Below, piece by piece: positions 1-7,571 of a stretch of 9,895 nucleotides of DNA. Made by a program: the position numbers and the translations under genes. The stretch is from Burkholderiales bacterium (GTDB lineage Bacteria; Pseudomonadota; Gammaproteobacteria; Burkholderiales; Burkholderiaceae_C). The DNA lies in NCBI GenBank assembly GCA_005789685.1, contig SXXD01000208.1, positions 1-9,895 on the forward strand, read 5' to 3'. The notes under the pieces are model-generated. The model worked only from the letters and a program-made list of their open reading frames with translations, made no database searches and had not been told where the DNA came from. How positions within the stretch are numbered: the stretch's first letter is position 1; each line of letters opens with the position of its first letter.

Positions 1-34
1 AGTCAGGTACATTCGACCACTCTGCCACTTCTCC
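1..34 (-). tRNA. tRNA-Ser, 5' part only (cut by window start)
   Basis: Read on the minus strand from position 34 down to 1, the sequence has the 5' part of a serine tRNA. There is a 7-nt acceptor strand starting GGAGAAG, then TG, a D-arm of the serine type (GCAGAGTGGTCGAA), and the 5' strand of the anticodon stem ending in CCTGA-CT. The window stops right before the anticodon, so the isoacceptor cannot be read, and the long variable arm typical of tRNA-Ser lies outside. The gene is co-oriented with serS and starts 49 nt after the serS stop codon, so a seryl-tRNA synthetase gene sits directly upstream of one of its substrates. The serine assignment rests on resemblance of this 5' half to betaproteobacterial tRNA-Ser genes. 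Confidence 0.82.
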
Positions 35-45
35 TGCACTCAACA

Positions 46-67
46 TTGCGGCTGGTCACTGCCGCAA
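46..67 (-). other. Inverted repeat (7-bp stem, 8-nt loop) between serS and tRNA-Ser
   Basis: TTGCGGC and GCCGCAA form a perfect 7-bp stem around an 8-nt loop, 17 nt after the serS stop codon. No U-run follows on the minus strand, so it is not a classical intrinsic terminator. It could stall or protect the serS mRNA 3' end, or form part of the tRNA precursor leader removed by RNase P. Confidence 0.4.
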
Positions 68-1418
<1,351 letters not shown>

Positions 1419-1434
1419 TTATGCGGCCAAAAAA

Positions 1435-2391
1435 TCAATGGCCATCGTCTAATTTTAGTCCCTTGGGCAAGGGAAATTTGATGGTCTCAGTCACGCCGTC
1501 CAATTTGCGAATGGACGTGGCGCCCAAGGCGCGCAAGCGGGTGATGACATCTTGTACCAGCACTTCAGGGGCAGAAGCACCCGCAGTGAGGCCCACTCGG
1601 TGTTTGCCTTCAAACCATTCATTTTGTAGCTCGTCGGCGCTGTCGATCATGTAACTGTCTGCGCCCAAGCGGCTTCCTAACTCACGCAAACGGTTGCTGT
1701 TGGAACTGGTGGGGCTGCCTACAACCACCAACACATCAACTTGGGGGCTCATGAGTTTGACGGCATCTTGCCGGTTTTGGGTGGCATAGCAAATATCTTG
1801 TTGCTTGGGTTCACGCACTTTAGGAAAGCGCTTCTTCACTGCCAATAATATTTCTGCTGCATCGTCCACGCTCAAAGTGGTTTGCGTGACAACGGCCAAC
1901 AGTTCTGTCTGTTTGGGTTGAACCTTGAGCACATCGTCCGAGTCTTCTACCAAGTGGATGCCATTGGGCAATTGGCCCATGGTGCCTTCCACTTCAGGGT
2001 GGCCTTTGTGACCAATCATGATGAACTCGTAGCCTTCTTTGTGCAGCTTGGCGACTTCAACATGCACCTTGGTGACCAAGGGGCAGGTGGCATCAAAAAT
2101 AGTGAAGCCGCGTGCCTCTGCTTCGGCCTGCACTGCTTTGCTCACACCATGCGCACTGAACACCAAGGTGGCACCAGGCGGCACGTCGCTTAACTCTTCA
2201 ATGAAGATGGCGCCTTTGGTTTTAAGGTCGTTCACCACATAGGTGTTGTGCACAATTTCATGACGCACATAAATGGGCCTGCCAAATTTGGCAATGGCCG
2301 CCTCCACAATGTCGATGGCTCGGTCGACGCCGGCACAGAAGCCACGCGGCTCAGCCAAAAAAATTTCTTTCACGCCCATATTTGCTTTCAT
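1435..2391 (-). CDS. ispH: 4-hydroxy-3-methylbut-2-enyl diphosphate reductase (IspH/LytB)
   Basis: IspH is the last enzyme of the MEP isoprenoid pathway. It reduces HMBPP to isopentenyl and dimethylallyl diphosphate with a [4Fe-4S] cluster. The three cluster cysteines are visible: Cys19 (EPRGFCAGVDRAI), Cys103 (DATCPLVTKVH) and Cys201 (QDICYATQNRQ). The catalytic-glutamate region GHKGHPEVEGT has Glu133, and the substrate-binding SPTSSNSNRL segment follows Cys201. The length of 318 residues is normal. The start could instead be the ATG four codons later (MGVKEIF); neither start has a strong ribosome binding site. The gene begins 15 nt after fkpB, the same fkpB-ispH pairing as in E. coli, and serS follows after 28 nt, so the three are very likely co-transcribed. 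Confidence 0.98.
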   Translation of the reverse strand: MKANMGVKEIFLAEPRGFCAGVDRAIDIVEAAIAKFGRPIYVRHEIVHNTYVVNDLKTKGAIFIEELSDVPPGATLVFSAHGVSKAVQAEAEARGFTIFDATCPLVTKVHVEVAKLHKEGYEFIMIGHKGHPEVEGTMGQLPNGIHLVEDSDDVLKVQPKQTELLAVVTQTTLSVDDAAEILLAVKKRFPKVREPKQQDICYATQNRQDAVKLMSPQVDVLVVVGSPTSSNSNRLRELGSRLGADSYMIDSADELQNEWFEGKHRVGLTAGASAPEVLVQDVITRLRALGATSIRKLDGVTETIKFPLPKGLKLDDGH

Positions 2392-2406
2392 CTGCTTGAA
2401 GTCGCT

Positions 2407-2850
2407 TTATAAAATAGCAATCACATGAACTTCAAACGTGACGGGATGCCCCGCCAAGGGATGATTGAAGTCAAACAAGACTGCGCCATCATCGGCCACC
2501 TGCATCACAGCACCCGCATAAGTGCCATGGCCATCGGGTGTAGGGAATTGAACCACATCGCCTGGCACATAGTGTTCTTGTGCTGCGCCCAATTGCGCCA
2601 ACAACTTGCGCGCCACCCATTGCTGCATGTCGGGGTTGCGATCGCCAAACGCCACACCCGAGGCCAATTCGAAAGTCGTGCGAACGCCCTCTTCCAAACC
2701 CATCAAGGCAGCTTCCATACCAGGCGACAACTCGCCAGAGCCCATGGACAGGGTGGCAGGCTTTTCTTCAAAGGTATTGATGAGCGTGCCCTGCGGACCT
2801 GCCAATCGGTAATGCAAGGTTAAAAAAGATCCAGCTTGGACTGTGGTCAT
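2407..2850 (-). CDS. fkpB: FKBP-type peptidyl-prolyl cis-trans isomerase, SlpA/FkpB family
   Basis: This is a small cytoplasmic prolyl isomerase and chaperone of the SlyD/SlpA group. At 147 residues it matches E. coli SlpA (about 149). The FKBP fold is split in the usual way. The N-terminal part (about 8-65) holds the GSGELSPGMEAALMGLEEG segment. An insert-in-flap chaperone domain follows (about 66-120, with FGDRNPDMQQW at its start). The FKBP C-terminal strand is FNHPLAGHPVTFEVHV. It lacks the His-rich metal-binding tail of SlyD, which favours SlpA/FkpB. It is the first gene of the fkpB-ispH-serS unit, and its leader contains overlapping inverted repeats. The start ATG at 2850 gives the expected family N-terminus; the ribosome binding site is weak. 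Confidence 0.93.
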   Translation of the reverse strand: MTTVQAGSFLTLHYRLAGPQGTLINTFEEKPATLSMGSGELSPGMEAALMGLEEGVRTTFELASGVAFGDRNPDMQQWVARKLLAQLGAAQEHYVPGDVVQFPTPDGHGTYAGAVMQVADDGAVLFDFNHPLAGHPVTFEVHVIAIL

Positions 2851-2867
2851 AAAACTTAATTCTGAGA

Positions 2868-2895
2868 GATGCGCTTTGAAGGCGCATCAAGCGCA
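2868..2895 (-). promoter_or_regulatory. Two overlapping, mutually exclusive inverted repeats in the fkpB leader
   Basis: GATGCGC (2868-2874) and GCGCATC (2882-2888) form a perfect 7-bp stem with a 7-nt loop. A second perfect 7-bp pairing joins TGCGCTT (2870-2876) with AAGCGCA (2889-2895). The two share bases, so only one can form at a time. They lie 18 to 45 nt upstream of the fkpB start codon, in the divergent spacer shared with radC. This could be an mRNA leader structure or a palindromic operator. There is no U-run and no recognisable regulator site, so the function is unknown. Confidence 0.3.
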
Positions 2896-3044
2896 ATTCA
2901 ATGCAGGCTAATGCAAATCCAAACCGCACCATGGAGAAGGCTTTGAGTTCAGACTCCAAGAGTCGAATGCACCATTGTAAAAAGCTTCTGCGGCTTTCGC
3001 TCCCAAAAGCCTGAATCTGGGGCATTTATCTCTTCAGAAAGCCC

Positions 3045-3719
3045 ATGAACTTCCAAGAATTACCCCCAGACACCCGTCCCCGCGAAAAAATACTCACCCG
3101 TGGGCCCGGCGCTTTAAGCGATACCGAGCTTTTGGCCCTGTTGCTCAGAACGGGGGTGGCTGGCCGCAATGTGCTGCAATTGGCGCAAGACATGCTTCTT
3201 GCCAGTGGTGGCCTGGCCAATTTGTTGCTTACACCACCAGCGCAACAAACAGCCATCAAAGGCCTAGGGCCTGCCAAACAATCCGAGCTCTTGGCCGTCA
3301 TGGAATTGGCCAAGCGTGCCATGGCCCAGCAACTCAGCACCCGGGAGGTCATGCAAAGCGCCAGCAGCGTTCAGCTTTATTTACAACTTCATTTGGCGCA
3401 CAAAACACACGAGGTGTTTGCCATGCTGTTCCTAGATTCTCAACACAAGCTGGTGTGCATGGAAACTTTGTTTCGGGGCACGCTCAGCCAAACCAGTGTG
3501 TACCCCCGTGAAGTGGTGCTTCGGGCACTCCATCACCACAGCGCCGCGGTGGTGTTGGCGCACAACCATCCCAGTGGCTCGGTGCACCCTAGCCCTGCCG
3601 ATTTGCACCTGACCCACAGCTTGAAGTCTGCTTTGGCCATGGTGGACGTTAGGGTGTTAGACCACGTCATAGTGGGCCCAGGTCAGGCCTTCTCCATGGC
3701 CGAGCAAGGCGTTTTATAA
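3045..3719 (+). CDS. radC: RadC family JAB/MPN-domain protein
   Basis: This 224-residue protein is a full-length RadC (family usually about 220-230 residues). The N-terminal part (about 5-95) is the UPF0758 region, with a helix-hairpin-helix-like turn IKGLGPAKQSEL at about 71-82. The C-terminal part is a JAB/MPN metalloprotease-like domain with the JAMM zinc site HNHPSG (173-178) and Asp186. Although named for DNA repair, the biochemical role of RadC is not settled; the JAMM site suggests a hydrolase. The ATG at 3045 yields the typical MNFQELPPDTRPREK start. It is divergent from fkpB across 194 nt, and the Smr gene follows after about 39 nt on the same strand, so the two may be co-transcribed. 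Confidence 0.95.
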   Translation: MNFQELPPDTRPREKILTRGPGALSDTELLALLLRTGVAGRNVLQLAQDMLLASGGLANLLLTPPAQQTAIKGLGPAKQSELLAVMELAKRAMAQQLSTREVMQSASSVQLYLQLHLAHKTHEVFAMLFLDSQHKLVCMETLFRGTLSQTSVYPREVVLRALHHHSAAVVLAHNHPSGSVHPSPADLHLTHSLKSALAMVDVRVLDHVIVGPGQAFSMAEQGVL

Positions 3720-3758
3720 GCCAACAGCTAAAACGCTTGCAGCTTGTGGCACCATTGG

Positions 3759-4397
3759 ATGGTGAAATTCCAATCGCTTCAAGATCTCAAACTGGTTCAA
3801 AAGCAAATTGCGGCGGCGCAGGCCAAAGCCGTTGCTGAGGAAGCCGCGCGCGTGGCGGCCATTCGCAAGGCAGAGGCAGATAAAAACCTGTTTGCACGCG
3901 CCATCGGAAAGGTAGCGCCATTGCCTGTTCACAACAAAGCACACCTTCCCAGAACGCCGCGCGAACCCGTGGCCAGCCAGCTTCAAAAAGACGAAGCCAA
4001 GGTCATTCAAGACTCACTAAGCGATGAGTTCGACGTCAGCACTTTGCTCGACACCGACGATGCATTGAGTTTTCGCAGGCCCAGTGTGGGCACAGAGGTT
4101 ACGCGCAAATTGCGAAAAGGCGAATGGGCCATTCAACGTGAGATTGATTTGCATGGCTTGCGCAGCGATGAGGCCCGCTTGGCCTTAACCACCTTCATTC
4201 GCGAGGCGCACAAACACGGTATTCGGTGTGTCAGAGTGGTGCATGGCAAAGGTTTGGGCTCTCCTGGCAAAACGCCAGTGCTCAAATCCAAAGTGCACAG
4301 TTGGCTGGTGCAAAAAAACCAAGTGATGGCTTTTGTACAAGCCAAACCGGCAGAAGGCGGCGCAGGCGCTTTGGTGGTGCTGCTCACACCCTCTTGA
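3759..4397 (+). CDS. Smr domain-containing protein
   Basis: This is a roughly 212-residue protein with a C-terminal Smr (small MutS-related) domain, a fold linked to DNA or RNA nicking nuclease activity. The two Smr hallmarks are visible: IDLHGL (Asp at about 130) and VVHGKGLGS (about 160-168), in an approximately 85-residue domain ending LVVLLTPS. The N-terminal half is helical, rich in Ala/Lys/Gln, and charged (LQDLKLVQKQIAAAQAKAVAEEAARVAAIRKAEA), probably a coiled coil. The start is uncertain. ATG at 3759 and GTG at 3762 give the family-like MVKFQSLQDL or MKFQSLQDL; a TTG at 3744 would add only WHHW-type residues and looks less likely. It is probably in an operon with radC. It ends one base before the stop codon of the opposing permease gene. 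Substrate and pathway are unknown. Confidence 0.9.
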   Translation: MVKFQSLQDLKLVQKQIAAAQAKAVAEEAARVAAIRKAEADKNLFARAIGKVAPLPVHNKAHLPRTPREPVASQLQKDEAKVIQDSLSDEFDVSTLLDTDDALSFRRPSVGTEVTRKLRKGEWAIQREIDLHGLRSDEARLALTTFIREAHKHGIRCVRVVHGKGLGSPGKTPVLKSKVHSWLVQKNQVMAFVQAKPAEGGAGALVVLLTPS

Positions 4398-4398
4398 T

Positions 4399-7005
4399 TT
4401 ATTCTGAAGCCTGACGCAGCGTTTGTGACACAGGCTGCCGGAGCACTTCCGCCAAGCCCCACCACCCTGCAATCCAGGCCAAAAGTGCACCCGTGAGTGC
4501 ACCAGCAGCTGGCACCCAAAGTGATGCCGTCCATTCAAATTCAAAAACAAATCGAGCCAAGCCCCAGCCCACCAACTCAGCCACCAAGCTGGCCAAAAAC
4601 CCTGCCAACAGCCCAACCCCCATGAGCTCGGCTGTTTGCACTTGGCTCAGTAAACGGCCGGTTGCACCCAAGGCCCGCATGATGGCGAATTCTCTTTTTC
4701 GCTCCTCACGTGTGGACGTGACGGCGGCGGTCAGTACCAGCAAGCCAGCCATCAAGGTGAAGGCAAATAAAAATTCAACCGCTCGAATGACTTGGTCCAA
4801 TACGTTTTGAATTTGGGTGAACGTGGCTCGCAAGTCTACACTGGTGACATTGGGAAATTGTTGAAGCATGTTGCGCTCGAAAGCAGGCACATCAGGTGTT
4901 TTAAATACAGCCATGTAACTCAAGGGCACATCGGGCAAATTGTCTACCGGGTAGATCACAAAGAAGTTTGCGCGCATCGAGCCCCAGTCGACTTTTCTAA
5001 AAGAGGTGACGCGCCCTTCAGAAATCACACCGCCCACATCAAATCGCAAACGATCGCCCATTTTCAAGCCGAGTGTTTTGGCAATGCCGATTTCAATACT
5101 CACCGCATCTCGCTCGCCTTCTTTCCATTGGCCTTGAACCACGGGATTGTTTTCGGGTTGGACCGAGCGCGCAGACAAGTTAAATTCGCGGTCGACCATC
5201 CTTTTGGCCCGGTCATCGGTGTAATCTGAGGGGCTGACCTCTTTGCCGTTGACGGCTACCAAGCGGCCGCGAATCATGGGGTACCAATCGTAGCCTGTCA
5301 CATTGGCTTGCTTCAGCGAAGCTTGAAACGCTTGAGTTTGATCTGGCTGAATGTTGATGACAAATCGATCTGGCGCATTCACGGGTGTGGCCTTGCGCCA
5401 GCTGTTGATGAGATCGGTGCGCAGCAAAACCAACAAGACCAAGGCCAACAATCCAATCGACAATGCGCTGACTTGAACCACTGCATAGACGGGGCGCGCC
5501 ATCACTTGGCGGGTGGCCAACAGAAGCCATCGTGGCGCGGTATCGGATGGCACCCATTTACGCAAGAGTTTCAAAACCAACCAAGTGGCACCTGCAAATA
5601 ACAAGGTGGCTATTGCAAAACCACCGACTGTCATCAGGCCCAGCTTCAAATCACGACTGGCCCACATGAGGGCGCCAGCAAAACCGAGTAAGCCTGTGAG
5701 CAAAACACCCACAGACGCAGCTCGCAGACCACCCATGTCTCGGCGTATGACACGCATCGCTGGAACTTTGGCCAGTTGCAAAACGGGTGGCAGGCCAAAG
5801 GCCAACAACAAGGTCAGGCCCATGCCCAAGCCCAACAGCGCAGGTGAGACAGAGCTGGGCGGCAGTTGTGCATCGACCAATCCCGCCAAAAGCCATATAA
5901 AAGCGTGATGAACGCCATAACCCAAGAGCACGCCTAAAAAGCTAGCCACCATGCCAGCGGTGATGAATTCAAAGGCATAAGCCACAGACAAGGTTTTTTG
6001 ACTCTGCCCCAAGACGCGTAACAAGGCACAAGCATCGAGGTGCTTGCTTGCAAAGGTTCTGGCTGCCAGTGCAACAGCCACAGCGCACAACAAGGCAGCG
6101 AGCAGCGCAACCAAATTCAAAAACTTTTCTGCGCGGTCTAGGGTTTGACGCATTTCAGGACGACCGCTTTCCATGGACTCAACTTGCATGCCGCGCACTT
6201 CTGGCTTATCGACTTCCGCCCGAGCCCATTTTAAAAACTGCTGCACATTCACCTGTGACACATCACCCGAAACGGCCATGCGATAAGAAACACGACTGGC
6301 TGGTTGAATCAAGCCCGTGGCTGGCACATCGGCTAGGTGAATCATGACCCTGGGTGCAAAATTCATAAAGGCGGCGCCACGGTCTGGCTCACGGTGAATG
6401 AGTGCCGCAATTTGGAAAGATTTGTCGCCCAGCCAAATGGCATCACCCACCTGAAGGTTCATCACTTCTAGCAAAGAAGGGTCGACCCAAGCTTGGCCAG
6501 CTTGAGGTACATCACGGGTTAGGCGAGTAGCCGCTTGATTGATGAGAGCGCCACCACTGTGCAAATTTTGCAAACTCATTTGCCCCCGCAAGGGATAGCC
6601 TTCTGACACCGCTTTCAAAGCCACCAATTTGGTTTCGCCGCCTTTGGCATCGTCTGCTCGCGCCATGCTGGGAAAGCTCAAGGTGGCATTGGTTTTGAGG
6701 CCCAATTCTTGGGCCTTTTTCTGAAAATATGCGGCTGTGGGTTTGTCACTGACCACCACAGCATCACCACCCAAGAGCTGTTTGGCGTCTCGCCATAAAC
6801 CAGCTTGGAGTCGATCAGAAAAAAATCCAACCGCTGTCAGCGCAGCAACTGCCAAGACCACTGACACAATGAGCAAATTCAATTCGCCGGAACGTAAATC
6901 TCGCCAAAGATTGCGCAGGCCTAATTGAAATGAGCGCTGCCATGAATGCGTGCTCAAGACAACTGAAGAAGAGCTTAAGGGCACTTTAGAAACTTCAGAT
7001 GGCAT
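4399..7005 (-). CDS. ABC transporter permease, YbbP/FtsX-like (COG3127 type)
   Basis: This is an inner-membrane permease of 868 residues, close to the usual size of YbbP-like proteins (about 800-860). One membrane helix lies near the N-terminus (LNLLIVSVVLAVAALTAVGFF, about 43-63). A large periplasmic MacB-like domain follows. A first FtsX block comes next (FLNLVALLAALLCAVAVALAA onward, about 290-430), then further helices around 430-540. A second periplasmic domain follows, and then a last FtsX block (FLFAFTLMAGLLVLTAAV, and a coupling-helix region EFAIMRALGATGRLL). About ten membrane segments are visible. In E. coli the partner ATPase is YbbA beside TesA, but neither is present in this window. 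The ATG lies inside the fdhD remnant and overlaps its stop codon by 11 nt. In-frame GTG (codon 8) and TTG (codon 17) starts are also possible, and no good ribosome binding site precedes the ATG. The substrate is unknown; a lipid or lipoprotein-related role is family-level inference. Confidence 0.9.
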   Translation of the reverse strand: MPSEVSKVPLSSSSVVLSTHSWQRSFQLGLRNLWRDLRSGELNLLIVSVVLAVAALTAVGFFSDRLQAGLWRDAKQLLGGDAVVVSDKPTAAYFQKKAQELGLKTNATLSFPSMARADDAKGGETKLVALKAVSEGYPLRGQMSLQNLHSGGALINQAATRLTRDVPQAGQAWVDPSLLEVMNLQVGDAIWLGDKSFQIAALIHREPDRGAAFMNFAPRVMIHLADVPATGLIQPASRVSYRMAVSGDVSQVNVQQFLKWARAEVDKPEVRGMQVESMESGRPEMRQTLDRAEKFLNLVALLAALLCAVAVALAARTFASKHLDACALLRVLGQSQKTLSVAYAFEFITAGMVASFLGVLLGYGVHHAFIWLLAGLVDAQLPPSSVSPALLGLGMGLTLLLAFGLPPVLQLAKVPAMRVIRRDMGGLRAASVGVLLTGLLGFAGALMWASRDLKLGLMTVGGFAIATLLFAGATWLVLKLLRKWVPSDTAPRWLLLATRQVMARPVYAVVQVSALSIGLLALVLLVLLRTDLINSWRKATPVNAPDRFVINIQPDQTQAFQASLKQANVTGYDWYPMIRGRLVAVNGKEVSPSDYTDDRAKRMVDREFNLSARSVQPENNPVVQGQWKEGERDAVSIEIGIAKTLGLKMGDRLRFDVGGVISEGRVTSFRKVDWGSMRANFFVIYPVDNLPDVPLSYMAVFKTPDVPAFERNMLQQFPNVTSVDLRATFTQIQNVLDQVIRAVEFLFAFTLMAGLLVLTAAVTSTREERKREFAIMRALGATGRLLSQVQTAELMGVGLLAGFLASLVAELVGWGLARFVFEFEWTASLWVPAAGALTGALLAWIAGWWGLAEVLRQPVSQTLRQASE

Positions 7006-7270
7006 CTTGAATCACGGCATTGTGCCGGCCCACATCTTCAACAATCATGAGCATGTCTGATCCTTTGAACAAGGCACAGCCATGCACAGAGCCGGCACCC
7101 AAGGTCATGAGCGTGAGCAACTCTTTTTTGTCTAAGTAGACGGTGAGCGCACGCTTTGCTGGAATGTGCACTTGGGATGTTTCACCAAACTCATTGACCA
7201 CACTGATTTGACGCGTCAATTCTGCGTGGGCTTGGGTCAGTCTGGGTTTAAGGGAGTTAGCTTGCAACAT
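6995..7270 (-). pseudogene. fdhD: fdhD remnant: FdhD with large in-frame internal deletion and lost C-terminus
   Basis: Intact FdhD (about 265-280 residues) passes sulfur from IscS to the molybdenum cofactor of formate dehydrogenase. Only 91 residues remain. Residues 20-59 match the FdhD N-terminal region (VNEFGETSQVHIPAKRALTV, then YLDKKELLTLMTLG). The frame then jumps directly to a late segment, GSVHGCALFKGSDMLMIVEDVGRHNAV (60-86). About 105-110 residues between them are missing, including the region that carries the CxxC sulfur-transfer loop. The join lies near GCCGGC at 7091-7096. After HNAV, only IQDAI and a stop codon follow, so the C-terminal 80-90 residues are also gone. Both breaks keep an open frame and the remaining motifs look little eroded, which suggests recent or selectively tolerated deletion. 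It cannot work as a sulfurtransferase by the known mechanism. No formate dehydrogenase gene is in the window. The deletion size is estimated from memory of the family. Confidence 0.85.
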
Positions 7271-7303
7271 AGGGCATTCAAAGATTCAAGCCTAGCCTAA
7301 CGC

Positions 7304-7336
7304 AAAAAGTCCCACGCTTATGCAGCGAGGGATTTT
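7304..7336 (-). terminator. Two-way intrinsic terminator-like hairpin
   Basis: On the minus strand, TCCC-T-CGCT (7332-7324 side) pairs with AGCG-T-GGGA around the loop GCATA. The stem is eight pairs with one T-T mismatch, followed by C and five T (7308-7304). On the plus strand the same hairpin is followed by four T (7333-7336), so it could act in both directions. It lies downstream of the small Ala/Pro-rich gene and upstream of the fdhD remnant. It would end transcripts coming from boxBA and the remnants after it, cutting them off from the permease gene. Confidence 0.65.
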
Positions 7337-7360
7337 CAACCTGAAGAATTCAGGGAAAAA

Positions 7361-7553
7361 TCAGGACTTTTTGGCAGGCGCAGCAGCGGCTGGAGCGGGT
7401 GCAGCGCCTGGGGCTGCAGGCTTAGCAGCAGCGGCAGGTGCTGCCGCCTTGGCTTTGGCTTCGTCACTGGGCGCTGGCAACTTGACCAATGCAGCAATGC
7501 TGAACAAAGAAGCCAGTACCAAAGTAGCCAAGCTGATCAATGATTTTTTTCAT
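7361..7553 (-). pseudogene. Small exported Ala/Pro-rich protein, start out of frame at an A7 run
   Basis: A 62-residue reading frame (7549-7361) begins KKSLISLATLVLASLFSIAA, a clear signal-peptide or membrane segment. It continues with KLPAPSDEAKAKAA and ends in an Ala/Pro repeat region closing with PAKKS. Its natural ATG is at 7553-7551, with ribosome binding site AAGAGGA 7-8 nt upstream, but ATG is followed by seven A (7550-7544) instead of six. As written, translation from that ATG gives an unrelated 29-residue peptide ending at 7464. In the protein frame, TGA stands immediately before the first Lys codon. Either the extra A is a true frameshift, it is a homopolymer sequencing error, or slippage on the A run restores the frame. 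An in-frame TTG at 7540 is a weak alternative start. I do not know a function; it may belong to the lost formate dehydrogenase locus. Confidence 0.6.
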
Positions 7554-7561
7554 GATTTGAG

Positions 7562-7568
7562 TCCTCTT
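7562..7568 (-). promoter_or_regulatory. Strong ribosome binding site (AAGAGGA) that fixes the out-of-frame ATG
   Basis: AAGAGGA lies 8 nt before the ATG at 7553 and is the clearest Shine-Dalgarno sequence I noticed among the minus-strand genes here. It shows that the ATG beside the A7 run was the true start, so the single-base excess in the run, rather than a wrong start choice, explains the broken frame. Confidence 0.6.
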
Positions 7569-7571
7569 ACT

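Noticed and set aside
2885..2930. Minus-strand promoter for fkpB (TTTGGA-16-TTGAAT)
   Set aside because: Both hexamers match poorly and could occur by chance. It is possible but not strong enough to annotate.
2768..3025. Minus-strand 85-residue frame extending into fkpB from the spacer
   Set aside because: It overlaps fkpB in another frame, its sequence matches no family I know, and the fkpB start is well supported.
2931..3044. Sigma-70 promoter for radC
   Set aside because: TTGAGT at 2944 has no acceptable -10 at 16-18 nt spacing, and the other A/T-rich patches lack a -35. I could not support a specific promoter.
7287..7303. Short tandem repeat GCCTAGCCTA as an attachment site or direct repeat of a mobile element
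   Set aside because: Only two 5-bp copies, with no matching copy at the other side of the remnant zone and no transposase or integrase fragments nearby.
7340..7354. Perfect small inverted repeat CCTGAA-GAA-TTCAGG as a terminator
   Set aside because: The T run lies on the wrong side for the minus strand, and A residues follow on the plus strand. The hairpin at 7304-7336 is the better candidate.
7378..7450. GC-rich GCN repeat as a tandem repeat array
   Set aside because: It is explained by Ala/Pro codons of the small protein and has no exact repeating unit.
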